From Sulfuricurvum sp. IAE1 (GTDB lineage Bacteria; Campylobacterota; Campylobacteria; Campylobacterales; Sulfurimonadaceae): a stretch of DNA of 64,000 bases. The translations under genes were made by a program, and so were the position numbers. Positions 52,078 through 60,830 of the stretch are shown here, one piece after another. Below the pieces are notes generated by a model. It was given only the letters and a program-made list of their open reading frames with translations. It was not told the origin of the DNA and ran no database searches. Each line of letters opens with the position of its first letter. Position 1 is the first letter of the stretch. Where the stretch lies: the NCBI RefSeq assembly GCF_004347735.1, contig NZ_SLTI01000042.1, positions 124,001-188,000 of the forward strand. The letters are read 5' to 3'.

Positions 52078-52649
52078 TGGAAAAACTTTCCACGTTCAAG
52101 GATGAACAGGAGGGAAAAACTCTCGAACTCAGCCTCTGCTATGGGTAATTTCGTACCGTTTTTGAAATGGATCACGGTTTTTATTTCGGTTTCAGTAGGA
52201 AGCTCGCCCTTGGTGATCGCATCTCTCAACCGCTTAAATGTAGCCTCCACCTGTATCATCCCATCCCCGTCATCTTTTGTGACTGAGATATAACGGTCTG
52301 TTCCGTCTTGATTGGTTCCGTATTTGAAGCCGAGCAGCATAGCTTTGTCTCTGAGCTCTGAAGCGATACGGGCATCATATGCGGCTTTCAGTTCGGCATC
52401 CTCGACCCACACCCACAAAGCTTCATTCCATAAGCTGTATTCGTTTGGCTGTTCCGGTTTTTCTTTGGGAGCCTCACGGTACTCCCATGCTGTTCCGTTC
52501 CAGTAGATTTCAAAGCCGTCCTTGGCGATAGGCGGTGCCTTATCCGTCGCTAGGGCCGGGATCAGGTACGTATCTGGTTCGAGTGGGGATGGATCAGCTT
52601 TTGAGATCCCTGCGAATTTTCCGTTTTCTTCATAATTGTAGATTTTCAT
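52074..52649 (-). CDS. Tail fibre assembly (Tfa)-like protein
   Basis: A 191-residue protein directly following a collar-domain tail fibre gene. The N-terminal region (KIYNYEENGKFAGISKADPSPLEPDTYLIPALATDKAPP, parts) and DGFEIYWNGTAWEYREAP match the general layout of Tfa-type fibre chaperones: a decorated P...T...PP segment followed by W.....W. The C-terminal half is variable. Preceded by AAGGAG. Confidence 0.65.
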   Translation of the reverse strand: MKIYNYEENGKFAGISKADPSPLEPDTYLIPALATDKAPPIAKDGFEIYWNGTAWEYREAPKEKPEQPNEYSLWNEALWVWVEDAELKAAYDARIASELRDKAMLLGFKYGTNQDGTDRYISVTKDDGDGMIQVEATFKRLRDAITKGELPTETEIKTVIHFKNGTKLPIAEAEFESFSLLFILERGKFFQ

Positions 52650-52658
52650 AGGAACTCC

Positions 52659-53549
52659 TTAATATTTGATGCATGCAAGCATGGCGATATTGCGTGGGCG
52701 CGTTTCTGAACCGCCTGATGATGTAGTTGTAGCCCACGCACCCAATGATGATCCGGATGAAGCAGCTACACTGGTAACAGCTGGTACGTTACCGTATAGC
52801 CCAAGGTTGTGTGAGTGCGACTGGATATCTCCTGATTGTGAACTACCAAATGCACGACCGCTATCCACGCCTCTGCCATCATCCCATCCGCGCAGAAACT
52901 CTCCACGCAAATCAGGCAGTTTGAATGTAGTCGACCCATCTCCGGCACCGAATGTAGTACCGATAGCAGCAAACAAAGCCGCATAAGCAGTTCTCGATAC
53001 CAACGCTCCATTGGCTTTGATCCAACCGCCAGGGGGAGTGCTCTGAGCAAAATAGCAAACAGTACCGGCAGGTATGGCTAAAGATAAATCAGATAAATTT
53101 GCTTTTTCGGCAGACAACTCATCTAATGCAGCTTTTACTTTTGTTGCACTCAGCCCACTCGTCTGATTGTCGTAATGAATCGATCCTGCATCATTCATGG
53201 CTATCCATGACAATGGTGACTCTGTCGGGCTTTCCGTGGTGTTCTCCAATACACGATACACTAGACCTTGCCACTCCCATGATTCACCAACAACGGCGGA
53301 AGACACACCTGCAACAAAACTGCCTTGGAAATTTGCAGCGGAAAGCGCTGCAGCCGCCGCCGCGTTGGTGCTCACTTCTTTTTCATTGATGTTTTGCTCG
53401 GTCGCATTGATCTGTGTGACGAATTGAATGAGCTTCACCCCAAATGAAGCCATCCATGCGACGAACGCATCGGAGCGGGTCCGAAAAGTAGCCGCGTCTG
53501 CCGAACTTGGTGCATCCGGAGGTGTTGTAAATTGGACATTGATTGCCAT
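52659..53549 (-). CDS. Tail fibre with phage tail collar domain
   Basis: A 296-residue fibre. The C-terminal half is a clear collar domain: AIPAGTVCYFAQSTPPGGWIKANGALVSRTAYAALFAAIGTTFGAGDGSTTFKLPDLRGEFLRGWDDG (key residues PxGxV, PPGGWIxxNG, FxLPDLRGEFLRGWDxG), ending with the tip SGGSETRPRNIAMLACIKY. An N-terminal helical region and the SWEWQGLVYRVLENTTESPTESPLSW block connect it to the tail. This is the likely receptor-binding protein. Confidence 0.9.
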   Translation of the reverse strand: MAINVQFTTPPDAPSSADAATFRTRSDAFVAWMASFGVKLIQFVTQINATEQNINEKEVSTNAAAAAALSAANFQGSFVAGVSSAVVGESWEWQGLVYRVLENTTESPTESPLSWIAMNDAGSIHYDNQTSGLSATKVKAALDELSAEKANLSDLSLAIPAGTVCYFAQSTPPGGWIKANGALVSRTAYAALFAAIGTTFGAGDGSTTFKLPDLRGEFLRGWDDGRGVDSGRAFGSSQSGDIQSHSHNLGLYGNVPAVTSVAASSGSSLGAWATTTSSGGSETRPRNIAMLACIKY

Positions 53550-53562
53550 GTATTTCCCCTTT

Positions 53563-54441
53563 TTAAATTAATCCGATGATATCTACGGTGATAGCGGTTT
53601 CAACTGGTCCTTCAATAAGCACTTCGTGTTTTTGGATATACCCGAAGATGTCTAAGAGCCCGCCTCCGTTCAGGAAAACCAGTGGTGTTCCCCTGGCTTC
53701 CGTAAGCCTTTTGAATACCATTTGCGATGTACCTGTACGTGCGAATACATTCGCCCTGATTGTTTTCGCATAATTTCCGCGTTCAAGGAGTGTTGCACCG
53801 GAGCTTTGGTTGGTAACCACTTTCGAAAAATCAAGAGCACCCAAGGAAAACGAATATTTTGTCGCTCCGATCTCTCTAACCACTCCGATAAAAAGGATCC
53901 CGCATCTGGCCTCACTGACGCCATTGTCGATCTTCACGTGATATGTGATATTCATCGTCAAGGTTGTTCGATAATACGTCACCGAATTTTTACGTTGATC
54001 GAGCCAATCACCGAAAAAGTAATCGAGCCAGTCGACAACGTCGTCTACCATATCGAAAGTGGTGCTTTCGATCGTCTGTAGCGTATCATTGTCAATTACT
54101 TCAATCAGAACCGATGAAGCTTCGATATTTCCGATAAACATACCTTTTGATCCGTATGCCACTACTTCGACGTCGATATTCTCAGGGTTAATCGTCTGTG
54201 TGTTCAGAAATTGATCGAACATTTTGAACTTGTTCGCTGTACCTATATGCTCCCAGTCCAACGGATTTTCATTAGGCTTCTTTCCGGTATTGTTTGTCAG
54301 GGCTTTATATTCTCCGTAGTTGTCTGGAAGATATACCTGCGCTCCGATGCTGTACGGAGTATTGATATCCCACTCGTTCAAAAGCGAACCGGAGACATTT
54401 GAACTGACAATAGAGATATTTGACGGATACATTATCTTCAT
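53563..54441 (-). CDS. Distal tail protein with sugar-binding-like module
   Basis: A 292-residue phage protein. Residues 20-75 read EWDINTPYSIGAQVY...YGEYKALTNNTGKKP...PLDWEHIGTANKFKMFD, resembling a carbohydrate-binding W..Y..G..V....Y.A...N.G..P....W module followed by the NKFKMFD motif common in phage tail proteins. The C-terminal half is rich in beta strands. It overlaps the tape measure stop by four bases. It may form the baseplate or tip; not a typical lambda L/M/J. Confidence 0.6.
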   Translation of the reverse strand: MKIMYPSNISIVSSNVSGSLLNEWDINTPYSIGAQVYLPDNYGEYKALTNNTGKKPNENPLDWEHIGTANKFKMFDQFLNTQTINPENIDVEVVAYGSKGMFIGNIEASSVLIEVIDNDTLQTIESTTFDMVDDVVDWLDYFFGDWLDQRKNSVTYYRTTLTMNITYHVKIDNGVSEARCGILFIGVVREIGATKYSFSLGALDFSKVVTNQSSGATLLERGNYAKTIRANVFARTGTSQMVFKRLTEARGTPLVFLNGGGLLDIFGYIQKHEVLIEGPVETAITVDIIGLI

Positions 54442-57400
54442 GCCGGAATTCCTGACGTACTGTTAAACTGAGCGAGTTTTAGCTGATCTTTGAGCGTACG
54501 GATCACTTCATACAGCTGGGCAACCATCTGGGATGAATTGTCGGCGTTTTCCTGCATCTTGTCAGCCAGTGATTTGACACTGAATGATGTACTTGGAGTT
54601 CCGATTTTTGCTAGCATCATGTCTGGTATAAATCCAGTATTGACCTGCGCGTACATTGTTTGCTTGATTGCATCTGCCTGTGCTTCTAGCTCATCAGTAG
54701 ATTTACTCAACTGTGCGTTATAAGCGTCTGATGCATTGGTTGCATTCATCAACGCATCCCCGAGGCTTTTCCAGTTATTGATGGTTTCAGGAGTGAATGA
54801 CGACCGAATAGCTTCGTTGTACTTCTCTAAATAATTGTCGACTGTTACCCCCTGAGCACCTATCAGATCTGCAACCGCTTCGAGATCTCCCCGCGCCCAC
54901 TCTGCCTGCTTCTTTAGAGACTCGGTAACCATTCCTATCCGCTCGAGTGACCATGTTTCAAATGATCTTTTCGTCCCGATGAAATCGTTCACAGCCGTAG
55001 CGAATGTTTCCTGGACCGTCTTGCTCAGGCTCGATGCATACTGAGTCCACGCCCCGTAAAAATAATCAGTCAGGTTTGGATCATCAACGAACGCACGGAT
55101 AAATGCACGATCAATCGCGTTATAGAAACTTGTCCCGGTGTATCTGCCAGCCCCAACAACGATACGGTCAACGTCTCCAAGCTGTCCGAGCAGATAATCG
55201 TATGTTGTAAAGATCCCTTGTATCTGCTTCATCTGATCAGAACTGAGCCCATAATACTCAGTCCAAGACTTCGATTTAAACCAAGACTTCTTCTGATAAT
55301 CAGTATACGCAGACAATCCGCCCATACCGCTGTCAGACGTGATATTGGACCATGCATGGATACCTGATCCGGTTGTTTTGGTCTTTCCGAACATTCCGCC
55401 AATCACAGATCCGAGAGCGGTACCGATTGCCCCGCCAACCAAAGTACCAAGCCCAGGGATGATCGATCCAGCGATCGCACCTATAGACCCACCAATCGCT
55501 CCATAGTTTGCGGCACGCGTATTCGCCCCGAGCAGCTTATCCCCAAGTGATCCTACTGCATATCCGCCAAGCCCCCCTAGGGCTCCTGCAGTTGCAAGCC
55601 CACCGTAGTACGCCGCTCCGCTCAATCCGGACACACCACCACCGGCAAGTACGTTTGCCCCACCTGCCAAAAATGACCCGGTTCCGGTAAATCCGGCTCC
55701 GTATGCCGTACCGGCCAAATTCGCCATGTAAGCTGAAGGCGCATACAGCAGGCCGTTTATACCTTGTGTAGCAAGAGTATAGGCGTTATTCAACGCTGAA
55801 GCGGAATTAACCAAATTCCCGATATCTGTTCCGGCAGTCGTAATTTGACCGGCCGAGTCGAAAACGGTACCGCCCGCGGTTGTGGTAAACCCAGATGAAT
55901 CACTCGTCCCTCCGAACATTGCGATTTGATCCGCGCTCAGTACCGAACCAACCCCGAGCATTCCTGCCCCGGATACCTGTGCAGCCCCACCGAAATAACT
56001 GAATATGTTTTGGATACCAGACGGTGCCGAATTTGTTCCGATCAACATATCCTGAACGCTTCCGATGATCGACGACGACAACCTCGACGAAATCGCTCTT
56101 GCAATTGAAGTTGTGAGGCTGTCCCAAAAGTCCTTCAGCCAATCACCAAACGAATTCCATTTCCCAACCATAGCATCGAAGAGCTGATTACCCATCGCTT
56201 TATAGAGATCACTGAAAAATGACAGCCACCCGGCATTCTGTTCTTCCCATTGTTTTTTCGCTAGTTCGGATTGCTCTTCGTAGCGCTTTTTGTCGATTTT
56301 GGAAATCGATGCATTAACGTATTCGACGATCTTAATGTCTTCAAGTCCTGCGGCTGCAAACTCTGTTGCACGATTGGAAATGTTTACCAGCTCATTGTCA
56401 TACCAGTTGTCTGACAGCTCGTTGATAGCCATATACATAGACTGAGCCGTTTCAATCTGTTTTGCGTAGCGTTCCTGATCAGCCTGATCCTCTTTGGCAT
56501 AGTTCTCTTCGGTGAGCTTGCGTGATTCACTCATCATGTTGCCAAGTTCATCAAGCTCTTTACGGTTCAACGCCGATTTTGCTTCAGATACGTACTTGGC
56601 AATTTCTATCTCAGGCATTTTCTGATCACGCCACGCCTTTGCCTGGTCATCGATAGATTTGATTGCTTTGTCATGGTCAGAAGCACCGATATTGAAGATA
56701 GTATCTTGAAGCGATTTGTAATTTTTGGCGTACTCTTCTGCGGATTTGGCTGCTGCTTTTAGCTCTTTATCGGTGGGTATGTAAGGCTTATTTACTCCTC
56801 CACCAGATGGTTTAGCATTCGCGACTTCATGTAATTTCTGAAGCTGTTTTCCATATGTTTTGAGTTCATTCTCAATCTGAACTCTGCGGTGAAGCGCAAT
56901 CCTTTCATTACCAAAAAGTGATTGCATTATCGAAGGATTATTGATCGATTCATTAACCTTGTCAAGCTCTATAGTTCCATATGTAATCTTTGCTTGCAAT
57001 GCTTTGGCGCTCAGGTTTTCTACATCTACAGCGGTTCTTCGGACTGAATCCCGCAGTTCATCTGCCTGATTTTTCAGAACTAATCCGACACCGACGATCG
57101 CCGCACCTGCAATAGCGTACGGGTTCACTGCAATAAGACGGTTCCATGCCCCTATAGCTGCATTGGCGGCAACTTGACGTGCGGTAAGCGTTGTTACAGA
57201 TGCGGTAGTAGTGTTGGTTGCAATGCTATATGATGTAGTTGCAACGGTGGAAGCAGCTATATAAGCCGCATGCAGTTGCTGCGCTCCATTCAAAGCCACT
57301 GTGCCTATTTTCCACGCTATAATCGTTGAAACTGCCGTACCTACATACCCAACATAATCACCAATCTCTCCACTATGTTCAGATAGTACAACTGTAACAT

Positions 57401-58268
57401 CGGAAATAGCTGAAGCAATACCGACTGTTACTCCATGCATCTGGTCAAATTCGTGGATTGTAAGACCGATCTGATTGGTCAAAACAACCAGCGACTGCCC
57501 AACAGTTTTAGGCATTTGATTGAATTCTTCTTCTATGGCACTTTTTTGGGTGAGAATCGCTTCATAGACTTTCTCAGCAGTTAGTTTTCCATCTTCCCCG
57601 AGCGTTTTAAGCTGCCCTACTGTGACCCCCATACCTTCAGCAATAGCCTCCGCAAGCCGTGGGGCCTGCTCTAGCACAGAGTTGAGCTCCTCACCGCGGA
57701 GAACCCCAGATGCAAATCCCTGTCCTAATTGGATTACTGCCGCTTTTGCACTTTCAGCGGAAGCCCCTGAAACTATAAATGATTTACTGATGGCCTCCGT
57801 TACGTCGAGCGTTTCATATTGACTTTTGTTCATATCCTGCGTAGCCCGTGCAATACGAGCATACAGATCGGCATTGCTCCCATAACTGGTACGGCTCTCC
57901 TGAGAGATATCGAACAGATCGGCCTGCACCGATACGAGCTGCTGTGTGGAATCTGTGACAAGGCGTAAACGTCCCTCTAACAGGTTCCATGTGTCTGCCT
58001 GAGCGATAGCATCTCTGGTGAGATCACTCATATAAGATGATCCGGCCATTACTGCCTGAAATCCTACATACGCATGACCCATAAATCCGATGCGTTCTGA
58101 TAGGTTATCTACCGATTTTGCTGCGTCCGAAGTTGCCGACGAAACAGATCGCTGTGCCGATACGGCTCGTATCGATTCGCGCTCGATCTCGGAGAAACTT
58201 CGCTTAACACTTTCTATCCCTTTGAGGTCAGATACGGTATTAAGTTTGATTCTCAGCTCTTTTTCCAT
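54438..58268 (-). CDS. Tail tape measure protein
   Basis: A 1276-residue protein that sets tail length. The N-terminal third has the tape-measure domain: ADLYARIARATQDMNKSQYETLDVTEAISKSFIVSGASAESAKAAVIQLGQGFASGVLRGEELNSVLEQAPRLAEAIAEGMGV (key motifs SFxxSG, QLxQG...LRGEELNSVLEQAPRLAxAIAxGMGV). Central hydrophobic helices (about 370-400) and long Gly/Ala-rich stretches follow (GALGGLGGYAVGSLGDKLLG; GAIGGSIGAIAGSIIPGLG). At about 1.5 angstrom per residue a tail of the order of 190 nm is implied, as an inference. Confidence 0.93.
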   Translation of the reverse strand: MEKELRIKLNTVSDLKGIESVKRSFSEIERESIRAVSAQRSVSSATSDAAKSVDNLSERIGFMGHAYVGFQAVMAGSSYMSDLTRDAIAQADTWNLLEGRLRLVTDSTQQLVSVQADLFDISQESRTSYGSNADLYARIARATQDMNKSQYETLDVTEAISKSFIVSGASAESAKAAVIQLGQGFASGVLRGEELNSVLEQAPRLAEAIAEGMGVTVGQLKTLGEDGKLTAEKVYEAILTQKSAIEEEFNQMPKTVGQSLVVLTNQIGLTIHEFDQMHGVTVGIASAISDVTVVLSEHSGEIGDYVGYVGTAVSTIIAWKIGTVALNGAQQLHAAYIAASTVATTSYSIATNTTTASVTTLTARQVAANAAIGAWNRLIAVNPYAIAGAAIVGVGLVLKNQADELRDSVRRTAVDVENLSAKALQAKITYGTIELDKVNESINNPSIMQSLFGNERIALHRRVQIENELKTYGKQLQKLHEVANAKPSGGGVNKPYIPTDKELKAAAKSAEEYAKNYKSLQDTIFNIGASDHDKAIKSIDDQAKAWRDQKMPEIEIAKYVSEAKSALNRKELDELGNMMSESRKLTEENYAKEDQADQERYAKQIETAQSMYMAINELSDNWYDNELVNISNRATEFAAAGLEDIKIVEYVNASISKIDKKRYEEQSELAKKQWEEQNAGWLSFFSDLYKAMGNQLFDAMVGKWNSFGDWLKDFWDSLTTSIARAISSRLSSSIIGSVQDMLIGTNSAPSGIQNIFSYFGGAAQVSGAGMLGVGSVLSADQIAMFGGTSDSSGFTTTAGGTVFDSAGQITTAGTDIGNLVNSASALNNAYTLATQGINGLLYAPSAYMANLAGTAYGAGFTGTGSFLAGGANVLAGGGVSGLSGAAYYGGLATAGALGGLGGYAVGSLGDKLLGANTRAANYGAIGGSIGAIAGSIIPGLGTLVGGAIGTALGSVIGGMFGKTKTTGSGIHAWSNITSDSGMGGLSAYTDYQKKSWFKSKSWTEYYGLSSDQMKQIQGIFTTYDYLLGQLGDVDRIVVGAGRYTGTSFYNAIDRAFIRAFVDDPNLTDYFYGAWTQYASSLSKTVQETFATAVNDFIGTKRSFETWSLERIGMVTESLKKQAEWARGDLEAVADLIGAQGVTVDNYLEKYNEAIRSSFTPETINNWKSLGDALMNATNASDAYNAQLSKSTDELEAQADAIKQTMYAQVNTGFIPDMMLAKIGTPSTSFSVKSLADKMQENADNSSQMVAQLYEVIRTLKDQLKLAQFNSTSGIPA

Positions 58269-58368
58269 ATACTGCCCCCTATGAAATATTTATCTTCTCT
58301 ATTCAGAACAGCCGCTATCAGTTTTACGGCACCTTTTCTGATCGCCATTACGGCTATCTGGTTCTTAT

Positions 58369-59090
58369 TTATCCGTTAAATTCGGACAACATTGATTTTA
58401 AAATCCGATAAGCTTCTACTGGGTCATCCCCGGTTCTGCTAACGTAATCTTTCACGATGTCGTAGTTGATTGCAACACCATCGAATGACCTCTGGAGCGA
58501 CAGAGCTAAGCAGTCACTTAGTATCAACTCTGTTTCACACTCCGGAATGAATACAGCATCATCATCGATCCGATGCAGATCGTCTGCCAGATGGATATAA
58601 CTTTGACCTTTGCCAAACTCTCTGGCAAAACGTCTTAGCCTTTCGACTTTCCCTTTTTTGCCTCAGCGACCATTTGTTCGATTTCTTTCACAAGCACTAA
58701 ATATCCGATGTTATGTTCATCGACATAACCTTTGAGGCGCTCTTTATCGGTCCCTGAAACAGTCATCAAAAAGCGTGACTGATACATTTCGTTGAGCATC
58801 TTCTCTGTCTCTTCGATGTTTTTTGGAGCGATCTTTGCCTCGATCGCTTCGATCTGATCGAGAAGATCGAGAGCTGATTGGTTCTGACCGTCAGCTTTAA
58901 GCAACTGGTACCGCTCGATCATTCGACCGAGTTTAGCCTCGTTTTCACTTCTTTCTTTGAACTCTGCATCGTATGAACCGTACTTCTCTTTCAGCGTGTC
59001 CTGCTGCTCTTTTTTCAAATTTGAAACCGTGACATTGAATGTGATCCCATCGATCTCCAATGCGATTGCCATAGTTGTGAACAAAGCCAT
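58369..59090 (-). CDS. Tail assembly chaperone G-T fusion made by programmed -1 frameshift
   Basis: The G frame (next entry) runs into a second open frame, in the -1 register, that has no start codon and ends at 58369. Slippage on A AAA AAG (58659-58653) joins them: ...AEAKK then GKVERLRRFAREFGKGQSYI and onward, giving a 240-residue product of 146 + 94 residues. Tail chaperone pairs G and GT, always just before the tape measure gene, are made this way in lambda and most long-tailed phages. The T part is acidic and helical, ending LKSMLSEFNG. The fusion is inferred from frame and motif; the start-less frame itself is seen directly. Confidence 0.85.
58635..59090 (-). CDS. Tail assembly chaperone, G-like (unshifted product)
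   Basis: A 151-residue protein with a beta-rich N-terminus (IALEIDGITFNVTVSNLKKEQQ) and helical body (AEFKERSENEAKLGRMIERYQLL; ALDLLDQIEAIEAKI). It sits between the major tail protein and tape measure, the place of lambda gpG, which coats the tape measure during tail assembly. Its last codons carry the slippery heptamer; most ribosomes would stop here at GKSKG. Start at the ATG after AAAAAGGCAAAAA. Confidence 0.85.
   Translation of the reverse strand: MALFTTMAIALEIDGITFNVTVSNLKKEQQDTLKEKYGSYDAEFKERSENEAKLGRMIERYQLLKADGQNQSALDLLDQIEAIEAKIAPKNIEETEKMLNEMYQSRFLMTVSGTDKERLKGYVDEHNIGYLVLVKEIEQMVAEAKKGKSKG
58653..58659 (-). promoter_or_regulatory. Slippery heptamer A AAA AAG
   Basis: In the G reading frame the codons read GCA AAA AAG, the strongest known -1 slippery sequence in bacteria (as in dnaX). 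It is 16 bases before the G stop codon. A GGGAAAG purine tract follows; no strong stimulatory stem-loop was obvious. Confidence 0.85.
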
Positions 59091-59110
59091 TTTTTTGCCT
59101 TTTTATGGAT

Positions 59111-59140
59111 TTTCCCGCGGGAAATTTTTTGATCAAAAAA
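59111..59140. terminator. Two back-to-back perfect palindromes in the tail operon
   Basis: TTTCCCGCGGGAAA (59111-59124) and TTTTTTGATCAAAAAA (59125-59140) are each perfect palindromes and touch each other. On the plus strand the first is followed by six T residues, as in an intrinsic terminator; on the minus strand, the direction of the phage genes, the T tract precedes it. It lies between the major tail protein and the chaperone gene, where expression often drops. Confidence 0.45.
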
Positions 59141-59180
59141 TTCATTGCCTTTTTGGTGAGGGGAAGGCTAACCCATCGGA

Positions 59181-60095
59181 TCACTTGTAGGTGATCGTGT
59201 AATTGTCGTTCCCGGAAGATGCCTGAGCGCGGAAGGTGCGGGAAATTTTGACGTTTCCGGCATCGTCGCTCTCGCTGACATCTTTGAGGATTGCATAGGG
59301 GATCGAGAGCTCGATCTGTGACCCAGCTTCACCAACTTGGATGATGATCGCCAGTACCGTTCCAGCGGAGAAATCTGCCCATGCTGCTTCATCAGTACCT
59401 TTGATCTTGACCGCAGTGACAGTGATCGTAGGGTCGAAATCCTGCATGTAGTATTCGGCCATATTGATCGCGTATAGCTCGTTGATCTGATTTCCGAGAT
59501 CAAAATCGAAGCTGTCTGCATTGAGTGTCGCACCCCCTACGGTCAGAACCGACACTTTGGTTACCAGCGGAGCTGTATTGGTATCGAGCGTAACAGTCGG
59601 GTTTGGTTCCGCAGTAGCCGCTGCATCAGCTAAAAACCCTTTGACCGATACCGTCGCCGACAATGGCTCACCGATTTTCCCGCTAATTTTAAGATTTCCT
59701 GCCACTCCCGTGAGAGCACGTACATACCCGTCGGTATAAACCTTGATCTGTCCTGTACCTGCACCGGTTCCGCCCGGCTTGTACTCGACCTTTGTCGCTG
59801 CTGTGACCGTTTCTGCAAGTCCGCAGATTTTAAGCAGCTCGTCGATGCTGGGGGCTGTTCCTAGTGCAGACGCTTTTTTCATCTGTACAGGAATGTCAAA
59901 CTCTGCAGTGACCCAGTTGGGGTCGATGAATGTTTTGGTAGCACCCATCATCCCGTTACCAATGTCTTTGTAATCTCCGGATTTCACCTTCGGATTGACA
60001 AAAACGAGCCCGTTGGTTGTGATGACATCATCAGCAACCGGTGCGCCTCCTGATTTTGCCAGGACAACATTTTTAAGCGTCAGCTGATTCGACAT
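59181..60095 (-). CDS. Major tail tube protein
   Basis: A 304-residue protein at the major tail protein position (before G/GT). It is rich in beta strands and Thr/Ala/Val/Gly, with TDGYVRALTGVAGNLKISGKIGEPLSATVSVKGFLADAAA (parts) and a repetitive strand pattern that fits a tail tube fold. No enzyme motif. Assignment rests on gene order and composition. Its start lies inside the previous small gene's 3' end (23-base overlap). Confidence 0.8.
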   Translation of the reverse strand: MSNQLTLKNVVLAKSGGAPVADDVITTNGLVFVNPKVKSGDYKDIGNGMMGATKTFIDPNWVTAEFDIPVQMKKASALGTAPSIDELLKICGLAETVTAATKVEYKPGGTGAGTGQIKVYTDGYVRALTGVAGNLKISGKIGEPLSATVSVKGFLADAAATAEPNPTVTLDTNTAPLVTKVSVLTVGGATLNADSFDFDLGNQINELYAINMAEYYMQDFDPTITVTAVKIKGTDEAAWADFSAGTVLAIIIQVGEAGSQIELSIPYAILKDVSESDDAGNVKISRTFRAQASSGNDNYTITYK

Positions 60096-60240
60096 AATCT
60101 TTTACCTTTCCTGTTTGTTTCAGAGCTTCGGCGGTGGCCGCATTGACCGTTACCTCTCCGCTGTATTCCAGATCGCTGAGGACCACCACCGTATTGTCCT
60201 CGATGACAAGCGTCACCGTTTCATCTTTGGCTCTTGCCAT
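60073..60240 (-). CDS. Small head-tail region protein
   Basis: A 55-residue protein starting MARAKDETVTLVIEDNTVVVL and ending VKDYVESADA; small and beta-rich at the N-terminus. It occurs between the tail terminator-like gene and the major tail gene. An in-frame upstream extension would overlap the previous gene heavily and has no ribosome binding site, so the shorter form was chosen. Function unknown. Confidence 0.6.
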   Translation of the reverse strand: MARAKDETVTLVIEDNTVVVLSDLEYSGEVTVNAATAEALKQTGKVKDYVESADA

Positions 60241-60241
60241 A

Positions 60242-60550
60242 TCACACTCCAGACCAAAGCGTCGCTTTGACCATAAAATATTCGTGTTCCAATCCCTCGT
60301 TAAAATCGAGGGTACTTTCGGCAAACTCGATCTTCTCAGGATGGTTTAGATCACCCGCGTTGCCTATCGTCATCAATGCATTGACCATCGATTCACCGAT
60401 ATCAGCATCACGCTTGACCTTTACTGCGAATACAACCTCTTTGAGCGTTGACGCGGTAGGAGTGCGTCGGAATACGAAAACATCCGCCGTCTTTACGATA
60501 GGACGAACCGCATCCGAAATCCGTATTTTTACGTCAGCTTCACTCATCAT
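60242..60550 (-). CDS. Minor tail / tail terminator-like protein
   Basis: A 102-residue protein at the position of lambda gpU (tail terminator). It begins MMSEADVKIRISDAV and has a mixed alpha/beta pattern with FVFRRTPTASTLKEVVFAVKVKRDADIGESM. The assignment is by synteny only. The ATG overlaps the upstream stop (ATGA). Confidence 0.6.
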   Translation of the reverse strand: MMSEADVKIRISDAVRPIVKTADVFVFRRTPTASTLKEVVFAVKVKRDADIGESMVNALMTIGNAGDLNHPEKIEFAESTLDFNEGLEHEYFMVKATLWSGV

Positions 60551-60828
60551 AAACGCGTACCTAAAACGACCGTTTTTGATCCAAAACCGTCATCGTGCGG
60601 ACCGCTTGCAACACCGTATGTTTTACCGTTTGCAACGATCACCGAATCAGCACTGATCACTACGCTCGACGCAACTTTAAGCACATTTACCAACTCTTCC
60701 ATTTCGCCGGATTGCTCCAGCAAAAACCCAGATATCACTACCCCATCAATCGTTACCGAATCGGCAAGCTCTTCGGAGTTCATGAACACGTTTTCCGTAT
60801 CAGCGGCAAGTTGATCTTTGAGGCTCAT
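60547..60828 (-). CDS. Head-tail joining protein-like
   Basis: A 93-residue protein (SLKDQLAADTENVFMNSEELADSVTIDGVVISG...YGVASGPHDDGFGSKTVVL) resembling small head-tail joining proteins of the lambda gpFII group: an N-terminal helix, then F.n..EFA..V...G..i. and a beta-rich end. Assignment by pattern and place. Confidence 0.65.
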   Translation of the reverse strand: MSLKDQLAADTENVFMNSEELADSVTIDGVVISGFLLEQSGEMEELVNVLKVASSVVISADSVIVANGKTYGVASGPHDDGFGSKTVVLGTRL

Positions 60829-60830
60829 TG

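Noticed and set aside
58253-58379. A 32-codon plus-strand membrane peptide and a 31-codon minus-strand peptide in the gap before the tape measure
   Set aside because: The first is on the wrong strand for the late genes and lacks a ribosome binding site; the second overlaps the tape measure start and is too short to support without conservation.
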